Of a stretch of DNA of 64,000 bases, positions 22,045-32,935 are shown piece by piece. The translations under genes were made by a program, and so were the position numbers. Each line of letters starts with the position of its first letter. The first letter of the stretch is position 1. The notes under the pieces were generated by a model. The model was not told the DNA's origin. It was given only the letters and a program-made list of their open reading frames with translations, and made no database searches. This DNA is from Locusta migratoria. Lineage: Eukaryota > Arthropoda > Insecta > Orthoptera > Acrididae. The DNA lies in the NCBI GenBank assembly GCA_026315105.1, contig CM048745.1, forward strand, positions 153,285,323 to 153,349,322, given 5' to 3'.

Positions 22045-24883
22045 ATGGCCCATCAGCTTAAAGACACTGTAATTCTCCAGTGGAACTGCGGCGGTTTTTT
22101 CTCTCACCTGACTGAGTTGCGTCAACTTTTGAGCATAACACCTGCTCTCTGCATTGCCCTCCAGGAGACTAGGTTTCCAGTAATGCGGACCCCTGCCCTT
22201 CGTGGATACAAGGGATGTTGTTGTAATCGGCGTGTGTATAACAGAATCTAAGGTGGCGTCTGTATGTATATCCTTAACTCTGTGTACATGTGCCCCTTCA
22301 GACATCATTAAAAGCTGTGGCTGTCAGGGTAAGGATACCACAAGATATAACCATCTGCAGCCTGTATCTTCCCCCAGATGACGCTGTACCACCACACGCA
22401 CTGGCTACGCTGATCTCGCAGCTCCCGCCGCCTTTTCTACTTCTGGGTGATTGTAACGCCCACAACACCTTGTGGGGTGATGCAGTAGTCAGTGGTCAAG
22501 GTAGAGAGGTCGAGAACTTAATATCCCACCTCGACCTCTGTCTTCTAAACACCGGAGCCCCCACGCATTTCAGTGTGGCGCATGGCTCTTTCTCGGCTAT
22601 TGACCTGTCAGTCTGCAGCCCTAGCCTCTTGCCATCTGTCCATTGGAGGACCCACGACGATCTGTGTGGTAGTGATCACTTTCTATCTTCATATCACTAC
22701 CCCATCGTCGCTGCCCTGGCCGCCTCCTAGATGGACCTTAAACAGGGCAAATTGGGATCAATTCGTTCCTGCCGCCACTGTTGGACCTCTCCCAGATGAC
22801 AGTATTGACGTGGTGATTGCGACTGTCACCCAGAACCTTTTATCTGCTGCAGAGCACGCAGTCCCCGTTTCATCGGGATGCCCCCGGCGAAAATCAGTGC
22901 CTTGGTGGACGTCGGAAGTCGCTGACGCCATTCGGGACCGTCGGCGTGCTCTTCAGCGCTATAAGCGACACCCGTCGCTTGAGAATTTTATCACTTTTAA
23001 GAAATTCCGATCTCGTGCTCGCCAGATGATACAGAGGAAAAAACAAGAATGCTGGGAACGTTACGTGTCCACCATCGGTTCAAGTACCACTCCTTCTCAA
23101 GTCTGGACGAAGATCCGACGCCTTTTTGGCTTCCAGTCCCAGGCAGCAATTCCTGGGATCTCTATCCAAGGGGCTGTATGTACGGATCCAGGCGCTGTCG
23201 CCGAGCACTACGCTCGCGCCGCTGCTTCCGGAAATTATCGACCTGCCTTCCGCACATTAAAACAGCGAATGTAACGCAAAAACCTCTCATTCACCTCACG
23301 CCACCCTGAGGTATATAACGCTCCGTTTAGCGAGTGGGAGCTCCTCACTGCCCTTACCCACTGTCCTGACACCGCTCCTGGGCCGGACAGACTGCACAAT
23401 CAGATGTTAAAACATCTATCTCCAAGCACCAAATTCTTGCAGTATTTAACCGCGCCTGGAGCGACGGTGTCTTCCCACCACAGTGGCATACAAGCACTAT
23501 CGTCCCAGTGTCAAGCCGGGTAAAGACCCGCTAGATGTAGGCAGTTATCGGCCCATCAGTCTTACGAACGTTCTATGCAAACTGCTAGAACGCATGGTCA
23601 GCCGGCGGTTGTATTGGTTCCTTGAATTTCAGGGCCTGCTGGCTCCATGCCAAGGGGGTTTTCGCAAGGGCCGCTCGACCTTGGACAAATTAGTCCGTCT
23701 TGAGTCTGCCATCCGGACAGCGTTCTCTCGACGTCAACATCTGGTGGCCGTATTTTTTGACTTGTCGAAGACGTATGATACGACCTGGCGATATCACATT
23801 TTAACCACATTACATGGGTGGGGTCTCCGGGGCTCACTCCCAGTTTTTATCCAAAACATTTTAGCTGTCCGTACCTTTCATGTTCAAGTTGGTGCGTCCT
23901 CTAGCAGCCTGCATGTCCAGGAGAATGGGGTGCCTCAGGGCTCTGTTTTAAGCGTTCCGTTGTTTTTAGTGGCCATCAACGGCTTAGCGGCAGCAGTTGG
24001 ATCGTCAGTATGCCCTTCATTGTATGCTGACGACTTCTGCATCTATCTTAGCTCGTCTAGCTTGTGTGTTTCAGAACGACAGCTGCAGAGAGCCATATGT
24101 AAGGCGCAGACATGGGCTGTCTCTCATGGATTCCAATTTTCTGCTGCCAAAACGTGCGTTACGCACTTCTGTCGTCGACGGCCAGTCCACCCACATCCAG
24201 AATTGGATCTCGATGGCCCACTACTCAATGTAGTTGCCACGCATCGATTTCTTGGAATGGTCTTCGACGACCGGCTCACATGGCAACCACATATTCGCCA
24301 GCTGAAACAGAAGTACTGGCGGCACCTCAACGCCCTCCGGTGCCTTAGCAGTACCACTTGGGGTGCAGATCGAAGTACCCTGTTGCGTTGCTACAAATCC
24401 CTTATTCTGTCGCGTTTGGACTACGGGAGCGTAGTATATGGTTCCGCATCTCCATCGGCGCTGCAGATGTTAGATCCTATCCACCACTGTGGAGTTAGGC
24501 TCCCGACAGGGGCTTTCCGAACCAGCCCTGTGAACAGTCTCCTTGTGGAGGCTGGGGTGCCTCCATTGCGAATCAGACGGCAACACCTGCTGGCGAATTA
24601 CGCAGCCCATGTGTATGGTATCCCCAGTCATCCCAACTACCACCTACTTTTTCCGAACGCCGTACTCCCTATCCCACAACGACGGCCGAGGTCGGATTTG
24701 ACAGTTAGTGCCCCTGTCCAGTCTCTCCTGAGTGACCTGGGGTCTCTTCCTCTGTCATCTCTGATCAAATTCCAGTCGCGTACGCCACCATGGTGTATTC
24801 CTAGACCTGTTATTCGACTGGACTTGTCGCAGGGCTCCAAACACTCTGTCCACCCATCGCCGCCAATTTCTGTCAATTCTTGA
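22045..24883 (+). pseudogene. LINE ORF2, endonuclease and reverse transcriptase, broken
   Basis: Begins MAHQLKDTVILQWNCGG (endonuclease N-terminal WNCGG). It is shifted at about 22250, then continues with YLPPDD, LLLGDCNAHNTLWG, SAIDLSVCSPS and GSDHF (22290-22730), the metal-binding and catalytic blocks of the APE-type endonuclease. The linker is at 22740-23274. The RT frame 23483-24883 shows SYRPISLTNVLCKLLERM, GFRKGRS, FFDLSKTYDTTWR, NGVPQGSVLS and the catalytic SLYADDFCIYL at about 24020. Frames change at least three times, so no full protein can be made. Confidence 0.9.
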
Positions 24884-24923
24884 CCGGTACTGGGGCTCCA
24901 CGGTCATCTACACGGACGGTTCG

Positions 24924-25706
24924 ATGGCAGAAGGTCTTGTTGGCTTCGCCTATGTACATGCAGGACACAACGAACAGCGCTCCTTACCGAAAGGCTGCAG
25001 TGTGTTCACAGCAGAGCTGGTGGCCATACTTCGTGCACTCGAGCATCTTTCTGCTTGCCCTGGGAAGTCGTCCCTCATTTGCAGTGACTCCCTGAGCGAC
25101 TTACAGGCGCTCGATCAGTGCTTCCCTCGCCATACTTTGCTTCAGGCCATCCAAGAATCTCTGCATGCCATCGACCGACGTGGGCGGTCAGTGGTCTTAA
25201 TCTGGACTCCAGGACATGTTGGGATCGACGGGACCGAGCTAGCTGATAGGTTAGCAAAGGAGGATCTCCATAAACCTACCTTGGCTCTAGGTATCACAGT
25301 TCATGACCTCCGCTCGCAGTTGCACAGCCGAGTTCTCGGACTGTGGAACGCAGAATGGCGCTCCCTCCAAACATCCAACAAGTTGCGGGCGATTACGGAG
25401 ACCACGCACGTGTGGAGGTCCTCTATATGGACTCCCCGCAGGGATTCTGTTGTTCTCTGCCTGCCGTGTATCGGCCATACTTGGCTTAAGCACGGCCACC
25501 TTCTCCGTCGCGAGGATCCTCCCGAGTGTCGATGTGGTGCGCGTCTGACAGTCGCCCACATCGTCTTGGAATGCCCGAACTTAGCAGCGCAGAGAAGGAA
25601 TTTTAATCTCCCTGACGATTTGAAACTTGTTTTAGGTGACAATGCCTCTATGGCAGACGCAGTTTTAAATTTTATTCCTGTGAGTAGGTTGTACCGCTCC
25701 ATTTGA
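24924..25706 (+). pseudogene. LINE ORF2 C-terminus: RNase H and Cys cluster
   Basis: An RNase H fold with VYTDGS-like start (just upstream in the other frame, near 24910), FTAELVAILRALEHL, ICSDSLSDLQAL and WTPGHVGIDGTELADRLAKE, giving the D-E-D-D catalytic set. It is followed by a CRCGARLTVAHIVLECPNL cluster usual at the end of I-clade ORF2. It is in a different frame from the RT part, so separated by a frameshift near 24880-24920. The frame is otherwise open. Confidence 0.9.
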
Positions 25707-26245
25707 TTTTTAGTACTCTGTTCATTACATATTTGTTCTCCGCTCGCCTACCGTTTTAGGCAGGTGGTTTTAATGTGCAAATGCGGCCAGATGCCCTACT
25801 GCCTTGTCTGTGGTCACCAGGCCAAGACACTCTGGTATCGTCTTTCCACCTTTCTCTTCTTTTATCCGTTGTTACTTTCGTTCTTTTACTTCTTGAATTG
25901 TTACACCCCTTTGTTTGGTGAGTCTTAACACATCGTTTTATGCTACATTGTAGCATTGAACAAGGGACTGATAACCGTAGTCGTTTAGTCCCTTTAAAAC
26001 CAAACCAACCAACCAACTATGCCATTTTGGGCTTCTTCACTGTCATTGGTTAGCGCTGTATTACGTCACTCGGCAGCAAGCCACTGTATTATAAGGCCGC
26101 CTTGAACTCATTTTCTCCGTCTTTTCTTTTATCATTCGACAAAAAGCATTGCTTTTAAGCGCTGAAATACGCTTGTGATTAATATATATGTATCCCAACT
26201 TACAAAGGACTCAAAAAGAAAAGCTTCAAACATTATTAACAACTA

Positions 26246-26660
26246 GCTAACCCGTCCCGCCACGCGACTTGGCACGGGTAATATTTAAACGTCTTTAATT
26301 CTAGAACCGCTGAACGTATCATGATGAGGTTTTTTTAAAAATTGTAGAGCTCATAAAGATCTAAAATGAAGTCCGTGAGAGCACATGTCTAACTAATATA
26401 GATGTTCCTCAATAACTCTTTATGTAGTCTGAAGCCATCCTTCGGCAGCACCTTAGGAGAGAAAAATGGTGCATATGCTTCACTCGTAAAAGTTAGACAT
26501 ATGCTCTCAGGAACTTTTTTTCAGACCTTTGTGATATTTACAATTTAAAAGAAACCTCATCACGATATGTTCAGTAGTTCTCGAGATATAAAAGGTTATA
26601 GGGACAGACAGAGAGAAAATGTGCATCTGATTTATATAATATCATGATTTCACCCCCTTA
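26246..26660. repeat. Unclassified repeat inside the THAP element
   Basis: Starts CTAGCTAACCCGTCCCGCC...GGCACGGGTAATATTT and contains GCTGAACGTATCATGATGAG, a block I associate with widespread insect repeats. It contains an imperfect internal inverted copy (AACCTCATCACGATATGTTCAG near 26555). Class unknown. Confidence 0.5.
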
Positions 26661-26701
26661 GAGTGCGAATTTTAATTTTTACTATGCCTATAACCGTGAC
26701 G

Positions 26702-27103
26702 CTAGTTCATGCAATATTTTTTTGATGGAACAGCATTTGCTTTAAGCAGCTTCTTTGTAGGTAAGCCTAGACCTAACAATTCATTCTGCAAGTCTCTTTT
26801 GCAATCGGCTTCACAGAAATGTTCGGAACAAATTCTGGCATTTTTGGCATTTACCTTGTCTTGTCGTTTACAGCGAGAGATCCATATGCGCTGAAGTTTC
26901 CCATCTTTTGGAAACCGATGGTACAAAATGCCTTCCGTCTTGCGTCCACTGTTATTGCACTCCGCAACAGCACAACACGAAGTATTCTTATAATTACAGA
27001 AAGAGTATATGGAAAAATTGTTCCCTAATACAAGAAAGCTACTTTCTATCCTACACTTAACAGCGAGCGAGCGCAAAACACAACTTCTGCTTGCACGTTT
27101 CAT
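26702..27103 (-). CDS. THAP zinc-finger protein of the transposon
   Basis: 133 residues. Residues 43-127 form a THAP domain: CCAVAECNNS (C44, C49), HRFPKD (62-67), W74, ICSEHF (C92, H95) and AVPS (124-127), i.e. the C2CH zinc ligands, tryptophan and AVPS box in the right order and spacing. THAP domains bind DNA and sit at the N-terminus of P-type and some hAT-type transposases. Here the frame ends six residues after AVPS, so only the DNA-binding module is coded. The first 40 residues are not THAP-like, and the true start may lie at another exon or at a later codon. The ORF lies about 175 bp inside the right end of the element, where a transposase 5' exon is expected. Confidence 0.8.
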   Translation of the reverse strand: MKRASRSCVLRSLAVKCRIESSFLVLGNNFSIYSFCNYKNTSCCAVAECNNSGRKTEGILYHRFPKDGKLQRIWISRCKRQDKVNAKNARICSEHFCEADCKRDLQNELLGLGLPTKKLLKANAVPSKKYCMN

Positions 27104-27278
27104 AGGGGTACTGCGGCGATTGCAATGCGCTTACTGTCAGGGGACGTCACAGAAGAAAAGCGCGCGATTCAAATTTACACCCCCCTGCTAAGAGTCGAGG
27201 GATCTGCAAACTAGTTCGCGCAGTTCGCCTGTGGGAGCGCTCTTCCGAACTAGTTCGTTCGCGAACTACACAGGACTA

Positions 27279-28056
27279 CTGCGCATGCGCAGAGCTGTTC
27301 TATGCGCATGCGTAGCTATGCGTATGCGCAGTTTTGCATCTTACGTACTTGCCGCCGATAGCTATTATAAACGTTTTTCTGTGACGTAACTGCAAGAGAG
27401 TAATGCTCTGTGCTAGCGTTGAACGATATTCATCGCTGTTAGATAGAGACTGGTGTTAGATTCAATTTTTACAATTTTTTTAGACTGGTGCTATAACTAT
27501 GAGTAACGGAAGTATGTTACAACTGGACAAAGACATAGCGTACAATACAGAATACACCTATACCTACACCGTCTGTGGCTTGCTATCCTGGACCATATCA
27601 AAATAAAGTGCGTATAGTCAAAAATTATTCATGGTCTTCTGCAAGGTGAGCTTAATAAAGATGGAAAGATTTAGACAATAAATGTTATGTACAAAAAAAT
27701 CTTTGACATCTAAATTAACATTTCATTTATTTATTGAGCTAGCGGTGGCTCTTTACAAATGCACCGCCAGTGGTTTTTTTCCACTGCACTCTACTTCGAG
27801 CAATTTAGCAAGTAGAGGGGGGAAACCCCGTGAAGCAGTAAGCAAAGGGGTGTCCTCGCCGCCTGCCCTGGGTAATTCAGTTTGAATTAGCAGACACCTC
27901 TGCACAGACATTCTTAATCACAATTCAGAATATCTAGAACAGCAGTCAATTCTGTTGACTGCCAGGCTTTTGCTAGTATAAAATAACTATCCGAGAACAC
28001 GATGTTGCCCTGGTATTTATTTATTTCTGTCTTGTGTTAGTACTGCTCCTATCCTC
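27279..28056. other. No gene; CpG palindromes at the transposon edge
   Basis: 27280-27340 repeats TGCGCATGCGCA-type palindromes three times and includes the transposon's target duplication. The rest to 28047 has no recognised feature. Confidence 0.5.
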
Positions 28057-28254
28057 GCCGCGGTGGAGTAGCCGAGCGGTCTAAAGCACCGCGCTGCGGA
28101 GCGCGCGGTTGCTCGCCGTGGAGGTTCGAGTCCTCCCTGGGGCATGGGTGTGTGTGTTTGTCGGTAGGTTAGTTTACCTAAGTTTAAGTAGTTTGTAAGC
28201 TACGGACTGATGAGCACGCAGTTTGGTCCGATAGATTTATGAACATTTGAACAT
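28057..28254 (+). mobile_element. SINE type B
   Basis: GCCGCGGTGGAGTAGCCGAG head, B box GGTTCGAGTCC, body and ATTTGAACAT tail. Perfect 9-bp duplication CCTATCCTC at 28048-28056 and 28255-28263. Confidence 0.93.
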
Positions 28255-28492
28255 CCTATCCTCTCTCTTTGTCCCTTTTTTCTAAAAACATGTTATATTT
28301 ATCGGAGAACATATAAGAAATAAGACTGTCTTCCATAATGTACAAAATTATAAGTGCAGTGTCGAAACAAAGAAAGATAGTAATCAAAATACTAATTACA
28401 TATAAAATTCGTACGATCTCATATTTATTGAATTATATGTTGTACAATAATATGTACTGTATGTCTGCCTAGGTGTGTTTGCGTCTGTGTAA

Positions 28493-28494
<2 letters not shown>

Positions 28495-28552
<58 letters not shown>

Positions 28553-28700
28553 TTGTTTACCTTCCTTTTCTCCCCCCAAGGTAAGTCTTTCCTCTCCTGG
28601 GTTTGGAATGGCTCCTTACCCCCTCCCTTAAAACACTCATCATTTCCTTTTCCCTCTCCTTTCCTTCTGCCTGAAGAAGCAACTGGGTTGCGAAAGCTTG

Positions 28701-28752
<52 letters not shown>
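28495..28752. repeat. Two (TG)n microsatellites
   Basis: TG runs at about 28495-28551 and 28707-28751 flank a 155-bp pyrimidine-rich stretch ending CTGAAGAAGCAACTGGGTTG. The GAAGAAG...CGAAAGCT block is reminiscent of a common arthropod repeat that ends in TG microsatellites. The open frame across both runs is an artefact. Confidence 0.9.
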
Positions 28753-28754
<2 letters not shown>

Positions 28755-28889
28755 ATTTATTTGTCCACTATAACTACCTGTGCTCCTTCGCCTGGTGAGT
28801 AATCTTCATCTATTTTTTATATATATTTTTCCTGCTAGGAATTTTTCGTCTGTAACATTCGTAATATAATTTGTCAGGTATATATTCAT

Positions 28890-29740
28890 TTGTATATGTG
28901 CTGAATGTCAGTAAAATCTGTTGCGAATACAATCAGTAGTAAAGAAGTAATAAATTAAAACTTTGTGCGTGATGGGGCAGTTTTCTGTGAACGTTACTGT
29001 TTATTTGCTCATATCTAATGAACTGCTTGTCGTACTGTTATACAATTTCGAAGGTACATGTGTATATACTGTCTGTAAAATTTTCAGCGGCTACAACTTG
29101 TAGTGTAGAAATAATAAATTGTGCGTCACACAGAATGCGGGACTGATGACCCAGTAGTTTGGTCCCCTTTAAATAATAACAACAACACAGAATGCCGTAG
29201 TTTTAGTCCATGAACAGCGGAAAAGTAGTAAACGAGCAACTTTTTTCCTTTCATAGTTTTGCGATGGTTGTCAGCGAGAAATAGTTCAATATAGTTTGGA
29301 AATTATGTTTAAAGTTAGTTGGAATTCGCTAAGTAATCTGGTTCTCATATACTGTATTCATAAAGTCTCGTCGCATTATATGGCAGTTTCTTGCAACTCC
29401 TATTGTTTATGACTTTATATCTCCTGAACCATGTGTCGTATGTGGTTCTTACCATTACAGAATTGCTACCTCACGGTAAGAAGTATATGTAGCAAATTTG
29501 GTTGAAATCGGTCCAGCAGTTTAGGAGAAAAAAGAGCTACAGCAGCACTTTTTCTCGCAACTCGTTGTTTATGACGTCATGTCTCCTGAACAACGTGTTG
29601 TACGTGAATCTTACCCTTACGGCGACCGTCCTCGTGGATTGAAGCTTACTTGTATAAAATTTCATAAAGATTGTAACAAAACTGGATTTGTATGCAATAC
29701 GTACACACAAACATGCGGACACTCTGTTTTGTAAATAAAG
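28890..29740 (+). repeat. Dispersed ~850-bp repeat, copy 1
   Basis: Resembles the reverse complement of 43890-44710 throughout: AAATCTGTTGCGAATA, GATGGGGC(A/G)GTTTT, TATACAATTTCGAA(G/C)GTAC, and repeated blocks with CTCCTGAACCA...GTAC..(A/G)TTCTTACC. It contains two or three internal degenerate repeats of about 170 bp. No coding or TIR signal was found. Confidence 0.7.
29139..29185 (+). mobile_element. 47-bp LINE 3'-end insertion with its own TSD
   Basis: GGGACTGATGACCCAGTAGT plus TTGGTCCCCTTT and an AATAATAACAACAA tail, flanked by a perfect 10-bp duplication CACAGAATGC (29129-29138 and 29186-29195). It matches the style of the I-like LINE 3' end (GGGACTGATAACC...GTCCCTTT). This is an extremely 5'-truncated retroposition inside the dispersed repeat. 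Confidence 0.85.
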
Positions 29741-30015
29741 ATGAATATGGTAGACACTATTGGCCTGTTACTTTTCCAAAAATATATCTTAACATATCTA
29801 CAACAACAGCAATGTTGTAGAGCTACTTACAGTCAGGTGTGTCCCCCACTCCCCCCCCCCCCCCCAGAGCTTTTGCTCTGCTCATTTCTTGGAGTCTATA
29901 TTATTCCTAAAAATATCCCGTTGTGCTATTGTTTTCTGTTGGATTATTTTTTTATTACAGAATTTGGCCCATTATAAACCGCTTAGAAACTATGGTACAA
30001 TCTTTTTCTTCTAAT

Positions 30016-30216
30016 CAAATGTTCAAATGTTTGTAAATCTATCGGACCAAACTGCGTGGTCATCAGTCGGTAGCTTACAAACTACTTAAACCTAGGTAAA
30101 CAAACCTAAGGACAAACACAAACACCCATGCCCCAGGGAGGACTCGAACCTCCACGGCAGGCAATCGCGCGCTCCGCAGCGAGACGCTTTAGACCGCTCG
30201 GCTACTCCACCGCGGC
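30016..30216 (-). mobile_element. SINE type B
   Basis: Complete copy on minus, with a perfect 11-bp duplication TTTCTTCTAAT at 30005-30015 and 30217-30227. Same family as 14249 and 28057. Confidence 0.93.
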
Positions 30217-30219
30217 TTT

Positions 30220-30640
30220 CTTCTAATTATCCCAGAACTTCTTCATACGTTGGCTGATGGCCTGCCTGGGTTCAATTGACATCACTCTTCTAGGTTGTAG
30301 TTTTTGTTGTTGGATGGGAAACTCCGCAGAATTTATCCGTATCCTTAAATTTTCCCTGCTTTGTATGGTGTCATCAGTGACGTTAATTTTTCTTATATCC
30401 CATTTTGTCTCTTCCAGCCACCCCGTGGTGTTCTTCAATTTGGAAATGAAATTGAAAAATTTATTTGTCACCCTATTGTCTTTCGTTCTATAAATGAGTC
30501 CGCAAAACTTTAAACACCTCTTCCGTATTGTTTTTATGATGGTTTCTACGTTTCTGTATAAATCTTCATTTCTTCTTTTGTCCAGTTATTATCCTTGTTC
30601 TTTTATGGTCCTAAATTTTTTCTAAGTATTTTCCTTTTTT
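30220..30640 (-). mobile_element. LINE RT C-terminal relic (same family as 1-1256)
   Basis: On minus, with frameshifts: KRRNEDLYRNVETIIKTIRK, then FCGLIYRTKDNRVTNKFFNF and TTGWLEETKWDIRKINVTDD. This matches the C-terminal end seen at 993-1256 (MKFYGYISRMNETRLTRQIF ... TKWITETEEDIKELGI). It is a short dead fragment. Confidence 0.75.
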
Positions 30641-31965
30641 TCTCTTTTAGTTCTGCTTGTCCCCATTTTCATTCAGTGTTAACGATTCAGATACACGCAG
30701 TGCTCCCGGTTTAAATAATGTTGCATAATGTTTAATTTTTATTGGGACGATACTGATCTTTTGTTATATCAGTTTTGGCTATTTTGTACTCGAATTCCAT
30801 TTTCCTCGATATTTCTTTACTGATGGCTTATAAATAATCGCATACCTAGGATTTTCAGCAGAAACGTAGTCCGTGTCGCCGCGCGAAATTCTTCTCTCCT
30901 CTGAAAGAACGTTGTAACATCGATACATTTGGTAATAACGTCTAAGAAATCCGTCAACGCGATGTCTAACATTCTCCGTCATATAATCACTTTTCTTTTT
31001 CTACAAATCATCACAGAATTCTTACACTTGTTCCTGTCCGAGAGTCCACCAGCACGAAAGTCGTTGAGTCTTCAAATGCGATTCACTGTGAAAATTAATT
31101 TGCAGCAAACACTCCAAAGATATTTGCGGGCAGTAAAATAAACCAATCGTGAAATCTCTTTCTTTTGTACTAACTAAACAACACCCAACCGATTTTCAAA
31201 TAATACTATTCATGTCGCAACCCTCCATCGACAACGACAATGTGATGACACACGACGAGAACGACGACTTCAGTGCAACCATGAGTGTAGAGGGTAAGGC
31301 ATTGGCCAATGAATAGTGACTGTGATAACAATTAAGTAAATTACAGTAGTTTAAGATCTCACTGTTACAAATTTTGTGAATCGCAGCCATGGACCAGAAA
31401 CGGTTGTATTAAGTACGTTGTTTGAATATATCAATGCAGTAAACAAAGAATAATTTATAAAGTCATCTAAAAAGTAGTGATGATTCATAGAAATCATTAA
31501 AATAACTCCTCTACATCTTAATTCAAGTCTATACTCCGTAATCGACGACATCTCGGTCTGTCGCGGAAGGTGCTTCGTAAACCAATGTTACTACCTCCTT
31601 CAATAGTCATGCACACCTCTCAGAAAACTAGGACTGTTGGAAAAACAAGGGGACTGTGTCCTATTTTATCGTCATACTCGTTTCGTTAGTTATATGTAGG
31701 AGAAGTCATTTTACTGCTTGAGACATCGAAAAATGTACGCTCTCACAACACTTACAGATGCCCATACTGTCCGACAGAACGCGTCTTTATAAATATCCGT
31801 CTCTGGGGTAGACCGATCTATTTCATGATTTCTCGCTTGCTAAATAGATACAAGCAAGTGTGGTGCATTTCTTGTCCTAGTTCATACCCACGTGGTACGG
31901 ATCCCACACTGATGAACACTGTTTGTATGCTAATTGCTTTGTTGATGAACTATACTTCAAGAACT
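30641..31965. other. Mostly unannotated; one possible exon
   Basis: No repeat recognised. A minus-strand open stretch of 67 codons at 30779-30982 has no family signature. The possible exon at 31212-31293 is listed separately. Confidence 0.45.
31212..31293 (+). CDS. Possible first coding exon of an unknown gene
   Basis: ATG followed by 26 codons (MSQPSIDNDNVMTHDENDDF and SATMSVE), ending at GAGG/GTAAGG, a consensus donor at 31294. Codon use is C-ending and unlike the AT-rich flanks. The peptide is acidic and polar, so it would start a cytoplasmic or nuclear protein rather than a secreted one. No partner exon was identified to the right before the LTR element at 31966, and no promoter was recognised. 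It could be chance. Confidence 0.25.
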
Positions 31966-32301
31966 TGAAACGTGTCCATAAAAAATATTTTTGTAAGAAA
32001 ATGTCTAATATTGTGCCTCCTGTTTTGTGTCGAGTAACTTGCTTGCAATAAAATGTATAATATCGCTTCTACTGTGTGTATCGATATGAGTACTTAACTC
32101 TGTGAAGTTTCATCTTTGGCAAAAATCATGTATTGCATAGCATTGTAACTCGCGCTGAGAGAGAGAAGCACTTGTGGTTCAGCTCGCTTAGCGGTTGAGT
32201 TGTGTGTATGGCTCCGCAGTAGCGGCGCTAGACGAAAACTGGGCGTCGGCGAATTCGTCTTTGCCAGGCCCCTTTCATTTTTTCATTATTGAAGAAAATG
32301 T

Positions 32302-32502
32302 GCCGCGTCGGAGCGGCCGAGCGCATTGATGCGCAATGCTACGATGCGCGAGGTCGTTCCCCGTCGGGGGTTCGAATCCCCCCCTCGGGCATGGATGTTT
32401 GTGCTGTCTTTAGTATAAGTTAGTTCATAGGTAGTTTTTAAGTTTAGGGACTGATGACCCCGTAGTTACGTCCCTTAAGCTCTACAAACATTTGAACATT
32501 TT
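32302..32502 (+). mobile_element. SINE type A variant
   Basis: Head GCCGCGTCGGAGCGGCCGAG with B box GGTTCGAATCC, body GGGACTGATGACCCCGTAGT, tail ATTTGAACATTTT. The middle of the head (ATTGATGCGCAATGC) differs from other type A copies. No clear target duplication. Confidence 0.8.
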
Positions 32503-32691
32503 GTGAAACTTCTTTCGTCCGAAGCTGTACTGATTGGAACTGAGCATGATTCTGATTGTTATATAAACATTTGGTTATACTTCTTCCAAATCGTTTTCTA
32601 AAATGTACTGAAGAAATAGTTTTGTAAGTATTTAACTAAAAATTGCATCACGCTGCACTCATACGGAAATAAATACCAACAACTAAATAGC

Positions 32692-32935
32692 TGACGGCCG
32701 AGAATGGCCGAGCGCGCTAAGGCATCATACTGTACCACCGTGAGCGAGATCGCTCTCGCCGAGGGTCGAATCCCACCCTTTGGTAGGAATGTTGTGTTCG
32801 TCCATGGGTTAAGCTAGTGTAAATTAGATATAGGTCGTCGCCACATAACCTAGCAGTTCGAAAGCGCCGTTAAACATCAAATATAAAAAAATAAAAATAA
32901 AAAAAAAATAAAAAAAATAAAAAAAAAAATTTAAC
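32692..32935 (+). mobile_element. SINE type C, tRNA-like head and A-rich tail
   Basis: A box AATGGCCGAGCGCGCTAAGG, B-box-like GGGTCGAATCC, an unrelated body (CATGGGTTAAGCTAGTG...CGCCGTTAAACATCAAAT) and a tail of AAATAAAA units to about 32935. Different body from types A and B. Confidence 0.75.

Larger units (their letters stand above)
20170..26017 (+). mobile_element. Full-length I-like LINE with RNase H, inside the THAP element
   Basis: Exact ends: 13-bp duplication TATGCCATTTTGG at 20157-20169 and 26018-26030. The 3' end is ACCAAACCAACCAACCAAC, a short-unit tail. Length 5,848 bp, with 5' UTR, ORF1 (zinc knuckles), ORF2 (endonuclease, RT, RNase H and a C-terminal Cys cluster). The RNase H places it with the I/R1-type group. 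ORFs are broken by stops and frameshifts. The 5' end looks complete because the duplication lies directly before CCCCTCAGGGGCTCAGC. Confidence 0.93.
18976..27278 (-). mobile_element. THAP-domain DNA transposon (hAT- or P-like), split by a LINE
   Basis: Ends TAGACTTGCGCATAATAGTT (left) and its relative TAGTCCTGTGTAGTTCGCG (right end, read on minus), flanked by 8-bp duplications CTGCACAT (18968-18975) and CTGCGCAT (27279-27286). Without the LINE at 20170-26017 the element is about 2.4 kb. Subterminal DNA is full of TAGTTCGCGACC-type repeats. The one recognisable ORF is a THAP zinc finger near the right end, on minus. No DDE catalytic region remains, so this is an internally deleted copy. An 8-bp duplication fits both hAT and P superfamilies. 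The TSD pattern nTnnnnAn and TAG start favour hAT, while a THAP domain is classic for P. A 767-bp relative is at 55282-56048. Confidence 0.85.

Noticed and set aside
28493..28798. 101-codon frame with Cys-Val runs
   Set aside because: It is translated (TG)n microsatellite on both sides of a pyrimidine-rich stretch.
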